NCBI GenBank assembly: GCA_903881665.1
Contig: CAIRUC010000018.1
Location: forward strand, 1 to 64,000
Length of the DNA stretch: 64,000 nucleotides
Reading direction: 5' to 3'
DNA from: an uncultured Bacteroidota bacterium
GTDB lineage: Bacteria; Bacteroidota; Bacteroidia; AKYH767-A; OLB10
Shown: piece after piece, positions 47,914 through 56,799 of the stretch
Position numbering within the stretch: position 1 is the first letter of the stretch
Layout: each line of letters starts with the position of its first letter
Notes under the pieces: generated by a model
What the model was told of the DNA's origin: nothing
Seen by the model: only the letters and a program-made list of their open reading frames with translations
Databases searched by the model: none
Program-made: the position numbers and the translations under genes

Positions 47914-48684
47914 ATGAAGAAAAGAAAACTAAGAATTTCTGTTGTCTCCTATTTAAACTCCCTACCGTTTGTTGAGGGCTTAGAGCAAGAAGAAATAAAA
48001 CAGCAATACAATATCAGCAAAGATATCCCCTCAATTTGTGCTGAAAAAGTAATTAATGGTAGTGCTGATATAGGATTAATGCCTATTGCGATGTTACCAA
48101 AAGTTGAAGGTGGATATGTAATTACAGATTATTGTATTTCGGCGAATGGAGCAGTTGGGTCGGTACTATTAGTATCGAATGATCCTATAGAAGAAATAAA
48201 AATAATTTCTAAAGATAATGAATCAAGATCATCAGTAATTTTAGCAAGAATACTGATAGAAAATTATTGGAAGAAAGAGGTAACGTGGAAAGAAGAATGC
48301 GATCAATTTTTAAACCTTCAGAAACACGAAGGGATTGTAATTATAGGAGACCGAGCTTTAAAAAATAGTTGGAAATTCAAATATGTTTACGACTTAGCGG
48401 AAGAGTGGAAAAAATTCACCGGACTACCATTTGTATTTGCCTGTTGGATTGCCAATAAAACTATTGACAGCAAAGACATTCGAATTTTGAATGAAAGTTT
48501 TAAGAAAGGATTAATGAATCGACCAGAAATTGCTAAACAAACCGAAACAGGTCATCCTTCCATCAGCACATTAAGTTATTTGAGCGACTATATAAAATAC
48601 GAACTCAACGATGAAGCAAAAAAGGGAATGGCGCTTTTTTTAGAAATGATGAATCAAATAGAATCATCATTCATTTCACGATGA
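47914..48684 (+). CDS. mqnA: Chorismate dehydratase of the futalosine menaquinone pathway
   Basis: 256 residues. MqnA removes water from chorismate to give 3-enolpyruvyl-benzoate, the first step of futalosine-route menaquinone synthesis. Family marks are the start RISVVSYLNSLPFVEG, DIGLMPIAML, the GAVGSVLLVS strand, the IGDRALK motif and GLPFVFACWIA. The fold is that of periplasmic-binding proteins, but no signal peptide is present, so it is cytoplasmic. Coupled to holA by a 2-base gap. Its 3' end overlaps the convergent small gene by 31 bases. Confidence 0.92.
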   Translation: MKKRKLRISVVSYLNSLPFVEGLEQEEIKQQYNISKDIPSICAEKVINGSADIGLMPIAMLPKVEGGYVITDYCISANGAVGSVLLVSNDPIEEIKIISKDNESRSSVILARILIENYWKKEVTWKEECDQFLNLQKHEGIVIIGDRALKNSWKFKYVYDLAEEWKKFTGLPFVFACWIANKTIDSKDIRILNESFKKGLMNRPEIAKQTETGHPSISTLSYLSDYIKYELNDEAKKGMALFLEMMNQIESSFISR

Positions 48685-48974
48685 AGACGATCAGTATTTG
48701 ATGTTAGCTTATTAATCAAACGTTGTTGTTCTTTTGACAATGCGACCAATGAAAGTTGAGAATTTGCATTTGTTGAACGAAGACGAGAAATAATTTTATC
48801 TTGAGCTGATGCTGTATTCTTTCGATCAGGTAACAAACGCACAAAAAGTTCATTTATGTAACAAAGGCGTTCAGAAGGATCTAGTTCATTTAACAAAATT
48901 TTAATTGAAAGAACATGAGCTTCCAATTCCTGATAAACTGGTGCAACAACATTTGATTTTGAAACAATTTTCAT
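48654..48974 (-). CDS. Small helical hypothetical protein
   Basis: 106 residues from the ATG at 48974. Predicted mostly helical and charged (ELDPSERLCYINELFVRLLPD, then a Ser/Gln-rich helix), no signal peptide. No family recognised. It lies 46 bases downstream of the histidine kinase gene on the same strand, so it may be the kinase's downstream partner, and overlaps the 3' end of mqnA convergently by 31 bases. Coding is plausible but not certain. Confidence 0.5.
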   Translation of the reverse strand: MKIVSKSNVVAPVYQELEAHVLSIKILLNELDPSERLCYINELFVRLLPDRKNTASAQDKIISRLRSTNANSQLSLVALSKEQQRLINKLTSNTDRLHREMNDDSI

Positions 48975-49020
48975 GGCGTGAGATATATTAATCTTGTTAC
49001 GCAAATCAGCGTTTTAAGTT

Positions 49021-50766
49021 TCAAATAAATTCATATTCATATTCGAGAACAATCTCATCGGCACTACGGCGAACTTTGGGCCATGTAAAACAGAAGGTAG
49101 CGCCTTTATGTTTATCGGAATCGACCCATATACGACCTCCCTCCTCTTCAATAATTTTTTTCACGATAGCGAGCCCAACGCCGCGAGCTTCTACTTCATC
49201 GCGAGCATTTAGTGTTTGGAAAATAACGAATATTTTTTCGTGGTATTTACTTTCAATTCCAGGACCATTATCTTTTACATAAAATTTATATTCAGCGCCA
49301 CTATCTTCGCAACCAATTTCCACTTGAATATCCTCTTTGTCATTATACTTAACCGCATTATGAATTAAGTTCATAAATATTTGCTGCAGCTTCACCTTTT
49401 CTGCTTGCATTTCAGGCATATTTTCCCTTACATGAATAACCGCATTAACAGGCACACCGATAAGATCAATACTCTCTCTTAATAATTCATCGGATTTAAA
49501 TTTCTGAAGTTCCCCTTGATTTTTAGCAGCCTTTGTATAATCGAGAATACCGTTAATTAGGCCCTCCATTCGCGCTACACGACCTTTAATAATATTAAAA
49601 TGGCCGCGTATATCTTCAGGGAGGCGATCTGCCATATCCTCTTCAATCCAACCAGTAAGATTACCGATAGCTCTTAACGGAGCTTTAAGATCATGAGAAA
49701 CTACATATGCAAACTTATCAAGTTCCTTATTCGTTTTTTCGAGGTTAATATTATACTGCTGCATTCTTTCCTCAGCAATTTTACGAGGAGTGATATCACT
49801 CTCAATAAAAATGAACTGTTGAGAATTATTTTCATCAGAAGTAATTGGCGTCATAGTAATTTGCGACCAGAACGTTTTTCCATTTTTCTTGTATTTTAAA
49901 AGTTCGCAAGAAAATGGCTGATTATTTTTCATAGCCTCCGCCAATTGAACCATAACAATTGGATTCGATCCTTTTCCCTTCAATAGTTCAATTGGATTCA
50001 TGCCAATTGTGTTTTCGGCTGAATATCCAGTTAAACGAACAAAGCCATCGTTCACCCATTCGGCTATACCCATATTATCAGTAATAGTAATAGCGTTATC
50101 GGCTTTGCTAGCTACGATCGACAATTTTTTAAGTTCGATATTCTTTTCACGCAACTCATTTCTTTGCTGAGTTATTCGCTGAATCACTACATTTTTTCCA
50201 GACTCTAAGTAACTAATTTGAGCACCCAAGATGAGAGTTGCAAATATTCCTGTAATTAGAAAATCTAAATTTTTATCATGATCACTATTCCCAATAATAT
50301 CCCAACTCACTGCGTTGGTATACTCGGTCATATAATAGAAGTACACGATATTGGCTAATACAAGCAAAAAGATATAACGTCCCGTTTTATTCCCCAGCAA
50401 CATAAAAACCATCAAAGTTATAGGGGCCATGTAATAAGAGGCGGAAGCTTTTAAACCACCTTGATCATACATGTTTAAGTGAATAATTAAAGTGGCTGAA
50501 ATACCAATAATAACGTATGCGATTTTAGAATTCTTATGTTTATCGAGAGCGAATAAGTTTAATAAGAAAGTGGCTCCGATTAGAAAAGTAAGAATAACAA
50601 TAGGATGATTATATGAATAAGAAGCCATGCTTTGCAGAACAAAAAGCAAACAGGCTACACTTCCAACAATAGAAGTTGTACGAAATAGTTTATACCTCTG
50701 CTTAGCGATAAGATCATCCTCGGCAAGCGAGTTATAATAAGCATCCGAAAAAAGTTTATTTTTCAT
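49021..50766 (-). CDS. Membrane sensor histidine kinase with PAS domain
   Basis: 581 residues. About six transmembrane helices occupy residues 33-186, a short coiled coil follows, then a PAS/PAC domain at about 215-327 (DNAITITDNMGIAEWVND, FIFIESDIT). The HisKA domain has the phospho-acceptor His358 in FAYVVSHDLKAPLRAIG. The ATPase domain has the N-box IFMNLIHNAVKYND, G1 KDNGPGIE, the F-box and GVGLAIVKKIIEEEGG. Autophosphorylates and probably passes phosphate to the divergently encoded single-domain regulator. The signal sensed is unknown. The SHDLKAPLR H-box resembles phytochrome-type kinases, but no GAF/bilin domain is present. Confidence 0.9.
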   Translation of the reverse strand: MKNKLFSDAYYNSLAEDDLIAKQRYKLFRTTSIVGSVACLLFVLQSMASYSYNHPIVILTFLIGATFLLNLFALDKHKNSKIAYVIIGISATLIIHLNMYDQGGLKASASYYMAPITLMVFMLLGNKTGRYIFLLVLANIVYFYYMTEYTNAVSWDIIGNSDHDKNLDFLITGIFATLILGAQISYLESGKNVVIQRITQQRNELREKNIELKKLSIVASKADNAITITDNMGIAEWVNDGFVRLTGYSAENTIGMNPIELLKGKGSNPIVMVQLAEAMKNNQPFSCELLKYKKNGKTFWSQITMTPITSDENNSQQFIFIESDITPRKIAEERMQQYNINLEKTNKELDKFAYVVSHDLKAPLRAIGNLTGWIEEDMADRLPEDIRGHFNIIKGRVARMEGLINGILDYTKAAKNQGELQKFKSDELLRESIDLIGVPVNAVIHVRENMPEMQAEKVKLQQIFMNLIHNAVKYNDKEDIQVEIGCEDSGAEYKFYVKDNGPGIESKYHEKIFVIFQTLNARDEVEARGVGLAIVKKIIEEEGGRIWVDSDKHKGATFCFTWPKVRRSADEIVLEYEYEFI

Positions 50767-50859
50767 TTTGGGCTCCCCTTTTTACGCTCGGATCTTGGCT
50801 TTTTAGATAAGCGCGGACAACTTCGAACATGATTTTGTACGTAATGTTGAATATTCCGT

Positions 50860-50867
50860 TACATTTG
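50860..50867 (+). promoter_or_regulatory. Promoter of the response regulator gene
   Basis: TACATTTG is a perfect TAnnTTTG, 17 bases before the ATG at 50885, with TTTG at 50834-50837 as a likely -33 box (22-base gap). Confidence 0.6.
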
Positions 50868-50884
50868 AAGTCAAAATACTTACA

Positions 50885-51319
50885 ATGGGAGACAAGAAAA
50901 TCACCCTTCTGCATATTGAAGACGATAGCGTTGACAAAATGGTAGTTGAAAGGGTGTTGAGGAAAATGGACATTATCTCTGTTATACACCATTCGGGAAA
51001 CGGGGAGGATGCTATTAACAAACTCAAAGGAATGAATGGGGAAGAAAAACTCACTCCTTCTCCTCAAGTCATCCTCCTTGATGTTAACATGCCAAAAATG
51101 AATGGGTTAGAATTTCTAAAAGAGCTAAGAAGCGACCCTGAATTAAGGCATATTTCGGTTTTCATGGTTACCACATCGAACGATGATACTGATATCGCTG
51201 GGGCATACGAATATAATGTTGCAGGATATATTATTAAGCCAATCGACATTGCTCATTTTGAAGGAACCTTTAAAATAATCACGGACTTTTGGAGACTTTG
51301 TGAGTTTCCAAATCATTAA
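50885..51319 (+). CDS. Single-domain response regulator (Rcp1-like)
   Basis: 144 residues comprising only a receiver domain: acidic cluster Glu12-Asp13-Asp14, phospho-acceptor Asp66 in LLDVNMP, Thr96/Thr97 and Lys118 in YIIKP. The extended loop before Asp66 and the C-terminal helix ITDFWRLCEFP match the Rcp1/CheY-like regulators often paired with SHDLKAPLR-type kinases. No output domain, so it works by protein contact or in a phosphorelay. Divergent from the kinase gene. Confidence 0.92.
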   Translation: MGDKKITLLHIEDDSVDKMVVERVLRKMDIISVIHHSGNGEDAINKLKGMNGEEKLTPSPQVILLDVNMPKMNGLEFLKELRSDPELRHISVFMVTTSNDDTDIAGAYEYNVAGYIIKPIDIAHFEGTFKIITDFWRLCEFPNH

Positions 51320-51436
51320 CGACTAGTAATTGCAGGCGAATTGGAACATTGGGGCTGAATTTGTTTCAAACTATAATTCCTCATCAATATAGTTGGCAAA
51401 TGCAACCATTGCTATATCAGGCACCATTACCAAAGC

Positions 51437-51470
51437 AAAAAGGAACTTATTTAGAAATAAGCTCCTTTTT
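51437..51470. terminator. Bidirectional terminator
   Basis: AAAAAGGAACTTATTT (51437-51452) pairs with AAATAAGCTCCTTTTT (51455-51470), 16 bp with one mismatch. It lies between the convergent regulator and aminotransferase-fold genes. Confidence 0.88.
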
Positions 51471-51495
51471 TATTTGAAAACAGACGATTTAATTT

Positions 51496-52773
51496 TTAGT
51501 TCGGGAGTTTGAAATAACGATTTATTTCCTTCATGCTTGAACCACATTCTACTAACGCTTCCGGAAGATTTTTTGCTATCGCTTTTACCAATCGTTCAAT
51601 ATCCTCATTCGTATGATGGCGATTTATTGCAATACGCATCCCTGTGTTATTATATGATACACTAGGGAATACACTTAAGCTGGTATACATTCCTTCATTC
51701 ATTAAACGAGTAACCATTTGGTATCCTACTTGAGGTTTTCCGAGAGTAACAAACCTTACGGGAGTTGCGGCATCTGACAAAACAGGGACTTCATACAATT
51801 TTGCCATTTGATTAAAGAACATCACCCTTTCTTGTAATTGACTTTGCATAATTGTAATATCTCCTGACAAGTGAATTTTACAAGAAGCACGTATAGCGCC
51901 CAACATTGGTGGTGGAAGTTGAGTAGAGAAAATAAACGTACGACCATAATTATGTACGCGCGTAAATGAGTTGTTTTCAGGAAAAGCTAGAACGCCACCA
52001 GTTGCACCAAAACCTTTAGCCAACGAAGTAGTTAAATACATTTTGGAATGGTAAGGCAATTTTGAAACAACGTAACCTGCACCATTTTCGCCAGCCCAAC
52101 TCATACCGTGAGCATCGTCGATATATAAATAGAACTGCTCGTATCGATCAAGCAACTCTTTAATTTCATCGAGTGGAGCCGCATCACCGAACATAGAATA
52201 AATACCATCGGCCATATACCATATTTTATCGTAAGTCTTACTAAGTTCCTTAATACGATCTTCGAGCATATCCATTCTATTATGGCGAATTTTTTCGATT
52301 TTTACTCCGCGCTCAACCAATAAAGAAACGGCTTCTTGCACGGTAGCATGAACACTAATATCCATAATAACAACATCATTATCACCCACCAAAATTGGAA
52401 TATTAGCAATATGACCTAAACCAGTTGTTTGAGCTAATGCCACCGGCATTTTAAACATCTGCGCCAACAACTCCTCGATTTCCTTGTATAAAGTCAGCGA
52501 CAAATAAGAACGCGTGGAAGCAAACTGAGTACCATAGCGCGTAGTTGCATCAATAGCCCCTGCGATCATTCTTGGATCAAGTTCGAGTCCTAAATAACTA
52601 CATGAAGTAAAATTAAGAAGCTTTTTTCCATTCACATGAACATTTCGTCCATCCAGCTGTTCGTCTTCGATATTTTGTAAAATAATACCGAGGGACTTAC
52701 CCGTATGCGCAATCTCATCAAGCAACTCCAGCATTTGCTGGTGTTTCGTTTTTAATTCATTGTTGGTATTCAT
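51496..52773 (-). CDS. PLP-dependent alpha-oxoamine synthase family enzyme
   Basis: 425 residues of the KBL/AONS/serine-palmitoyltransferase family, which condense an amino acid with an acyl thioester. PLP-site features are His142 (stacking position), Asp219 and His222 in YIDDAHG, and the Schiff-base Lys253 in TSLAKGFGATGG. An extra ~40 residues precede the family core. Candidates are 8-amino-7-oxononanoate synthase, 2-amino-3-ketobutyrate ligase, serine palmitoyltransferase or the cysteate-using enzyme of sulfonolipid synthesis; no bio, tdh or lipid genes lie next to it, so the substrate stays open. Single-gene unit. Confidence 0.85.
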   Translation of the reverse strand: MNTNNELKTKHQQMLELLDEIAHTGKSLGIILQNIEDEQLDGRNVHVNGKKLLNFTSCSYLGLELDPRMIAGAIDATTRYGTQFASTRSYLSLTLYKEIEELLAQMFKMPVALAQTTGLGHIANIPILVGDNDVVIMDISVHATVQEAVSLLVERGVKIEKIRHNRMDMLEDRIKELSKTYDKIWYMADGIYSMFGDAAPLDEIKELLDRYEQFYLYIDDAHGMSWAGENGAGYVVSKLPYHSKMYLTTSLAKGFGATGGVLAFPENNSFTRVHNYGRTFIFSTQLPPPMLGAIRASCKIHLSGDITIMQSQLQERVMFFNQMAKLYEVPVLSDAATPVRFVTLGKPQVGYQMVTRLMNEGMYTSLSVFPSVSYNNTGMRIAINRHHTNEDIERLVKAIAKNLPEALVECGSSMKEINRYFKLPN

Positions 52774-52958
52774 AGGTTCGTTATTTAACAGCAGAACACG
52801 ACCGCAATAGTGGACGAAAAAACAACCTTAAATTGTTACGATCAGCTAATGCAAAGTAAGACCTTAGAAGCTGCAAAGCAACAACTAAACAAAACTCTTA
52901 TTAACCAGAATTTGTTAATTGAAACGTCAAAAATTTCACTCTTAAAAATGATTGAAGT

Positions 52959-52980
52959 CATGAAGGCAAATACCTTCATG
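52959..52980. other. Perfect 8-bp hairpin in the intergenic region
   Basis: CATGAAGG and CCTTCATG surround CAAATA. No T-run follows on either strand, so it is not a clear terminator; it could be an operator or RNA element. The remainder of 52774-52993 shows no ORF or -7 element I can support. Confidence 0.5.
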
Positions 52981-52993
52981 TGTTAATAAAGTA

Positions 52994-53019
52994 CTAAAAA
53001 AACGGAATTAAAATTCGTT
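52994..53019 (-). terminator. Terminator overlapping the stop codon of the upstream gene
   Basis: On the minus strand AACGAATT pairs with AATTCCGTT (one bulge), followed by T7. The stop codon at 53008-53010 is inside the hairpin. Confidence 0.75.
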
Positions 53020-54963
53020 TTTCGCCGATATTCTCGGCATAATTAAATCAAATTCGCCTTCGCGCAAATCGCCTCTTGTAATCATTACTTTTTCAGTTAC
53101 CTTAAGGTCTCCCGATAAGTTCACTTTCATACCTGAGCGGTCTTTATTTAGCACCAAACAACGTACGGCGTTGGGTTCTGGAGTGGTTACGAAATGTCCA
53201 GTTTGCTGAGGTTGAGAAGGCGTATAATACATGTAAATACCTCCCGAATTAAACATTCGATTTAAAGTTTGAATATTACCTTTCGACTCTAAAGAGCAAA
53301 TTCCATCCTGATGTCCGATACCTAAAGTAGCTTGGTCGTCAAGAATAAAATCACCGTCTCCGGCAACTACAGCGTTCTCACATAATAACGAAGCAGTATT
53401 AGCCACCTCAATTTTAAATCCAGCAGCAACATCGCCCATTTTATCGCCTTTAATAATCACTTCTCTTTTATTTTTAATACTCACATTACCTAACACAACA
53501 TCGGCTTCAGGTTTTTGCATCCATTTTGAAATGCCTTGACCCGATAAATAAAGACAAGACTGTACCCCTCTTGAAAAATTAATACGTCCAACCAACAACA
53601 TTATATCTCCAGCCACCGATAATTGCATTGTGCCTTTATTTTTCAACAGATCAGCATCTTGAAAAGAACCTCCTTTCAAAATGAAATTATGTCCGACATG
53701 AATATTTAATCCTGCACTCTCCGCAGAAGAAATCCCTTTAAAGCTTCCTCCACTCAAGATAAAGGATCCTCCAATTTTTATAGTATCACTACCACCAACA
53801 AAAAGTCCGTTATTCGCTAAGCCTGTACGACGAATTTCAAAATCACCTTGTACATTTTTAAAGTATTGCTGAACATCAATATCGATAGGAGTAGTAGCAT
53901 CAACCACCACATTACCCCATGCCACATTATTAGAAAAAGTGGCCTGTCCATATTGAAAGAAAGTTTGATTTGAATGAGCATCGAAACGACAATGCAAGCC
54001 GGGAACATATCCTGTATTATTATGAATATAATTACTACCGTTATCCATAATAAAATCGTTGAAGCAATAGTAATCGGTAACCGTTACATCCTGCTCTAGC
54101 ACCCCGCCAAAAGCCACATACATTGTATTAAGACGTAATGGGGAAGTGATACGCAATTCACCACCACGCTCAACTACTAACGTTTGTAAACTAGAACCCG
54201 TACTAGAAATCATACGATGACCAGACTGAATAAAATAACTATTACGACTTGCATGTAATTGTTTAGGAGGAAAACCTGTTCCATCTCGCTTAGAATTCCA
54301 TGCACTTAAATTATTTACAGCAAAACTACCCATTGAATAATAGGCGATATTAGCTTCGGTAAAACGTTTCCCTGCAGGATCACTTATTAATGGCTTATAA
54401 CTAATAGCACCGATGCGGAACTCTTCACAAGTTGCATCAACAGATCCGGGACTAGTTATTGCTTCTGCTTTCACATCTACAGTTAACCAAAAATAATTTT
54501 TCCCAGAAAGAAGTTCTTGTTCACAATTGATATTAAACACAGCTTCTGTTACTTTAGCAACGGTAGCACCCACTTGTTGTGAAGGAATAAAATTAGGATC
54601 ATTACCTGTAAACCATAGACGAGCATTTTCGATATTTTGTGATACAGGAATAGAAGTACCATGCGCTGTAAATGCCATTTCCGACATTTTAACAGAATTT
54701 CCTTTTCCTGAAGTTTCAACCATTACGCCAATAACACGTTGATTAGTGCTCCCTCTAAGAATAACTGAAGTATCCTGGAATGCCTCCGCATTTTTAAAAG
54801 TCATGGTAGATAGTGCTGCATGGCCCTCTTCCTGTTGTGTCATATTAAACACTACAATTAATAGTACCACCAGACCGGCTATTGAAGCAGCTGCGGCAAC
54901 TACAGCTAAACGTAAAGACGTTTTTAATTTACCTTGCTGACGAATTTTATGATTAAGCGACAT
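53008..54963 (-). CDS. Signal-anchored protein with neuraminidase-associated N-domain and beta-helix-like region
   Basis: 651 residues. A basic cytoplasmic start is followed by a long hydrophobic helix (about 18-40) with no clear cleavage site, so it may be a signal anchor. Residues 50-175 match the pattern of the BNR-associated N-terminal domain found before Bacteroidota sialidases (VILRGSTNQRVIGVMVET, ENARLWFTGNDPNF, GKNYFWLTVDVKA). Residues 230-620 carry GGSF-type beta-helix repeats (FILSGGSFKG, FILKGGSFQD). No Asp-box sialidase repeats and no T9SS tail are seen. Possibly an adhesin or a truncated surface protein. Function unknown. Confidence 0.7.
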   Translation of the reverse strand: MSLNHKIRQQGKLKTSLRLAVVAAAASIAGLVVLLIVVFNMTQQEEGHAALSTMTFKNAEAFQDTSVILRGSTNQRVIGVMVETSGKGNSVKMSEMAFTAHGTSIPVSQNIENARLWFTGNDPNFIPSQQVGATVAKVTEAVFNINCEQELLSGKNYFWLTVDVKAEAITSPGSVDATCEEFRIGAISYKPLISDPAGKRFTEANIAYYSMGSFAVNNLSAWNSKRDGTGFPPKQLHASRNSYFIQSGHRMISSTGSSLQTLVVERGGELRITSPLRLNTMYVAFGGVLEQDVTVTDYYCFNDFIMDNGSNYIHNNTGYVPGLHCRFDAHSNQTFFQYGQATFSNNVAWGNVVVDATTPIDIDVQQYFKNVQGDFEIRRTGLANNGLFVGGSDTIKIGGSFILSGGSFKGISSAESAGLNIHVGHNFILKGGSFQDADLLKNKGTMQLSVAGDIMLLVGRINFSRGVQSCLYLSGQGISKWMQKPEADVVLGNVSIKNKREVIIKGDKMGDVAAGFKIEVANTASLLCENAVVAGDGDFILDDQATLGIGHQDGICSLESKGNIQTLNRMFNSGGIYMYYTPSQPQQTGHFVTTPEPNAVRCLVLNKDRSGMKVNLSGDLKVTEKVMITRGDLREGEFDLIMPRISAKNEF

Positions 54964-55030
54964 GTATAATTTAGATTTATTACTCCACCATTATACTGTG
55001 TCTCCCTAAGCATGGTTACATATATACATA

Positions 55031-55062
55031 AAAAAACCAGGATCATTTATTGATCCCGGTTT
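55031..55062 (-). terminator. Terminator of hppD
   Basis: AAACC-A-GGATCA pairs with TGATCC-C-GGTTT (one mismatch), 5-base loop. A T-run follows on the minus strand. Confidence 0.88.
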
Positions 55063-55080
55063 CTCTAAAATAAAGGAGAA

Positions 55081-56175
55081 TTATAGATTTCCTCTTAATG
55101 CCTGTTCGCGCTCAATTGCCTCAAAAAGAGCTTTAAAATTGCCTTTGCCGAACGATTTTGCCCCTTTTCGTTGAATAATCTCAAAAAATACAGTTGGACG
55201 ATCTTCAACTGGCTTCGTAAATAATTGCAATAAATAGCCCTCATCATCACGATCGACGAGTATTCCTAGTTTAGAAAGGATCTCAATATCTTCATCGATT
55301 TTACCTACCCTATCCAGCAAGTCGTTATAATAAGTTTGAGGAACAGCTAAGAATTCAACGCCTCTGCTTTTTAACTCAGTAACCGTATCAATAATATCGT
55401 TTGTTAAAATTGCAATGTGTTGCACTCCCGCACCATTATAAAATTCGAGATATTCATCGATCTGTGATTTTTTCTTTCCTTCTGCTGGTTCGTTGATTGG
55501 AAATTTCACATATCCATTACCGTTAGTAACTACTTTACTCATTAGGGCAGAATACTCTGTACTAATATCCTTATCATCAAACGTAATGATCATTTTAAAG
55601 CCCATAACATCTTCATAAAACTTCACCCACTCATTCATCTTCCCTAACTCAACATTACCTACACAATGGTCTATTACTTCGAGTCCTACAGGTGTCGACT
55701 TAAACAATGACTTAGCGGTTTTAAATCCTGGAAGAAAAGTTCCTTTATAATTTTTACGTTCTATAAATTTATGAATAGTATCTCCATACGTATGAATTGC
55801 TGAAATTTTCACTTCCCCAAATTCATCAGAAATCGCATATGGTTCGGTATGCGATTTTGCTCCACGTAACATAGTTTCATGGAACGACTTTTCCGCATCA
55901 TCGACCCATAAAGCCAATACTTTTACACCATCACCATGTTGAGCAACATGCCGAGTAATATCGTGATCAGGATGTAAGGCTGTTGTTAATACAAAACGCA
56001 CTTTCCCTTGCTGAAGAACGTAGGATGAACGATCGCGAACTCCCGTTTCAGGACCAGCATACGCAACAAGTTTGAACCCGAAGGCATGCTGATAATAATA
56101 AGCAGCTTGTTTGGCATTGCCTACATAAAACTCAATATGGTCGGTACCATTTAATGGAAGGAAATCAGTTGACAT
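55081..56175 (-). CDS. hppD: 4-Hydroxyphenylpyruvate dioxygenase
   Basis: 364 residues. Fe(II) enzyme converting 4-hydroxyphenylpyruvate to homogentisate in tyrosine breakdown; needs oxygen. The iron-binding facial triad is His170 (VIDHCVGNV), His253 (GVQHIAI) and Glu332 (FFEIIQR); the end block GKGNFKALFEAIEREQ is diagnostic. The start is ATG 56175; the longer frame begins at a TTG that lies inside the promoter at 56197. A single-gene unit; no other homogentisate-pathway gene is in the window. Confidence 0.96.
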   Translation of the reverse strand: MSTDFLPLNGTDHIEFYVGNAKQAAYYYQHAFGFKLVAYAGPETGVRDRSSYVLQQGKVRFVLTTALHPDHDITRHVAQHGDGVKVLALWVDDAEKSFHETMLRGAKSHTEPYAISDEFGEVKISAIHTYGDTIHKFIERKNYKGTFLPGFKTAKSLFKSTPVGLEVIDHCVGNVELGKMNEWVKFYEDVMGFKMIITFDDKDISTEYSALMSKVVTNGNGYVKFPINEPAEGKKKSQIDEYLEFYNGAGVQHIAILTNDIIDTVTELKSRGVEFLAVPQTYYNDLLDRVGKIDEDIEILSKLGILVDRDDEGYLLQLFTKPVEDRPTVFFEIIQRKGAKSFGKGNFKALFEAIEREQALRGNL

Positions 56176-56196
56176 AGTTGTAATATTTTGGGTGGA

Positions 56197-56204
56197 CAAA
56201 TTTA
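56197..56204 (-). promoter_or_regulatory. hppD promoter -7 element
   Basis: The minus strand reads TAAATTTG, perfect TAnnTTTG, 21 bases before the ATG. Confidence 0.6.
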
Positions 56205-56249
56205 CACATAAAGCCGTGGCTATACAACCTAAATCTTAGAGAATTAATC

Positions 56250-56738
56250 CTAATTCACGGAATCGGAAATCTTTTTCCATTCTAAACCATTCACCACCGT
56301 CTCAATTCTATTGGTTAATGACTGCACCTTTTCTGGAGGAGCTTCATGGCTTACTAAAATTTGATGGGAGGATTTAATATCTGAAATCCACATAAAATAA
56401 GCAGGAAAATCGGCGAGATGAGGATTCACATATGCAGAATCAAACTCCTCCACCTTCTCTCTTCTTATGAAAGCAAGAAGAGAATCCATTTTACAGGAAG
56501 AAAGATGTGCATTAAACGTACCTATTAGATTTACATGGCGTCGCCCTTGGTAAACAGCGAATCCAGACTTGTAAATCACTGCCTTAAACTCAGGACATGC
56601 GCCAAAACACGCACCTCTCTCGATGGCCACCAATAACGAATCACTTTGATACTGACGATAAGATGCTATTCTTGATGAAGAGCAAGAAACAGCGGCCAAC
56701 AACAGCCCACTAAAAAACAAAGTAAGAAGATTTTTCAT
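56250..56738 (-). CDS. DUF6438-type lipoprotein
   Basis: 162 residues from the ATG at 56738, which gives a lipoprotein signal (LLAAVSC, lipid Cys at about 19); the longer frame to 56924 runs back into yidC and its terminator. The domain signature is ERGACFGACPEFKAVIY followed by VYQGRRH, as in DUF6438 proteins, where two Cys flank a Gly-x-Cys-Pro turn. Function unknown, envelope location likely. Separated from yidC by a terminator, so probably independently expressed. Confidence 0.8.
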   Translation of the reverse strand: MKNLLTLFFSGLLLAAVSCSSSRIASYRQYQSDSLLVAIERGACFGACPEFKAVIYKSGFAVYQGRRHVNLIGTFNAHLSSCKMDSLLAFIRREKVEEFDSAYVNPHLADFPAYFMWISDIKSSHQILVSHEAPPEKVQSLTNRIETVVNGLEWKKISDSVN

Positions 56739-56760
56739 AACCGAATTTGATTTACATATA

Positions 56761-56792
56761 TAAAAAAAGCGCCCCGATAATTCCGGAGCGCT
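56761..56792 (-). terminator. Terminator of yidC
   Basis: On the minus strand AGCGCTCCG pairs with CGGGGCGCT (one G-U), followed by T7. Confidence 0.9.
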
Positions 56793-56799
56793 CAAAATA

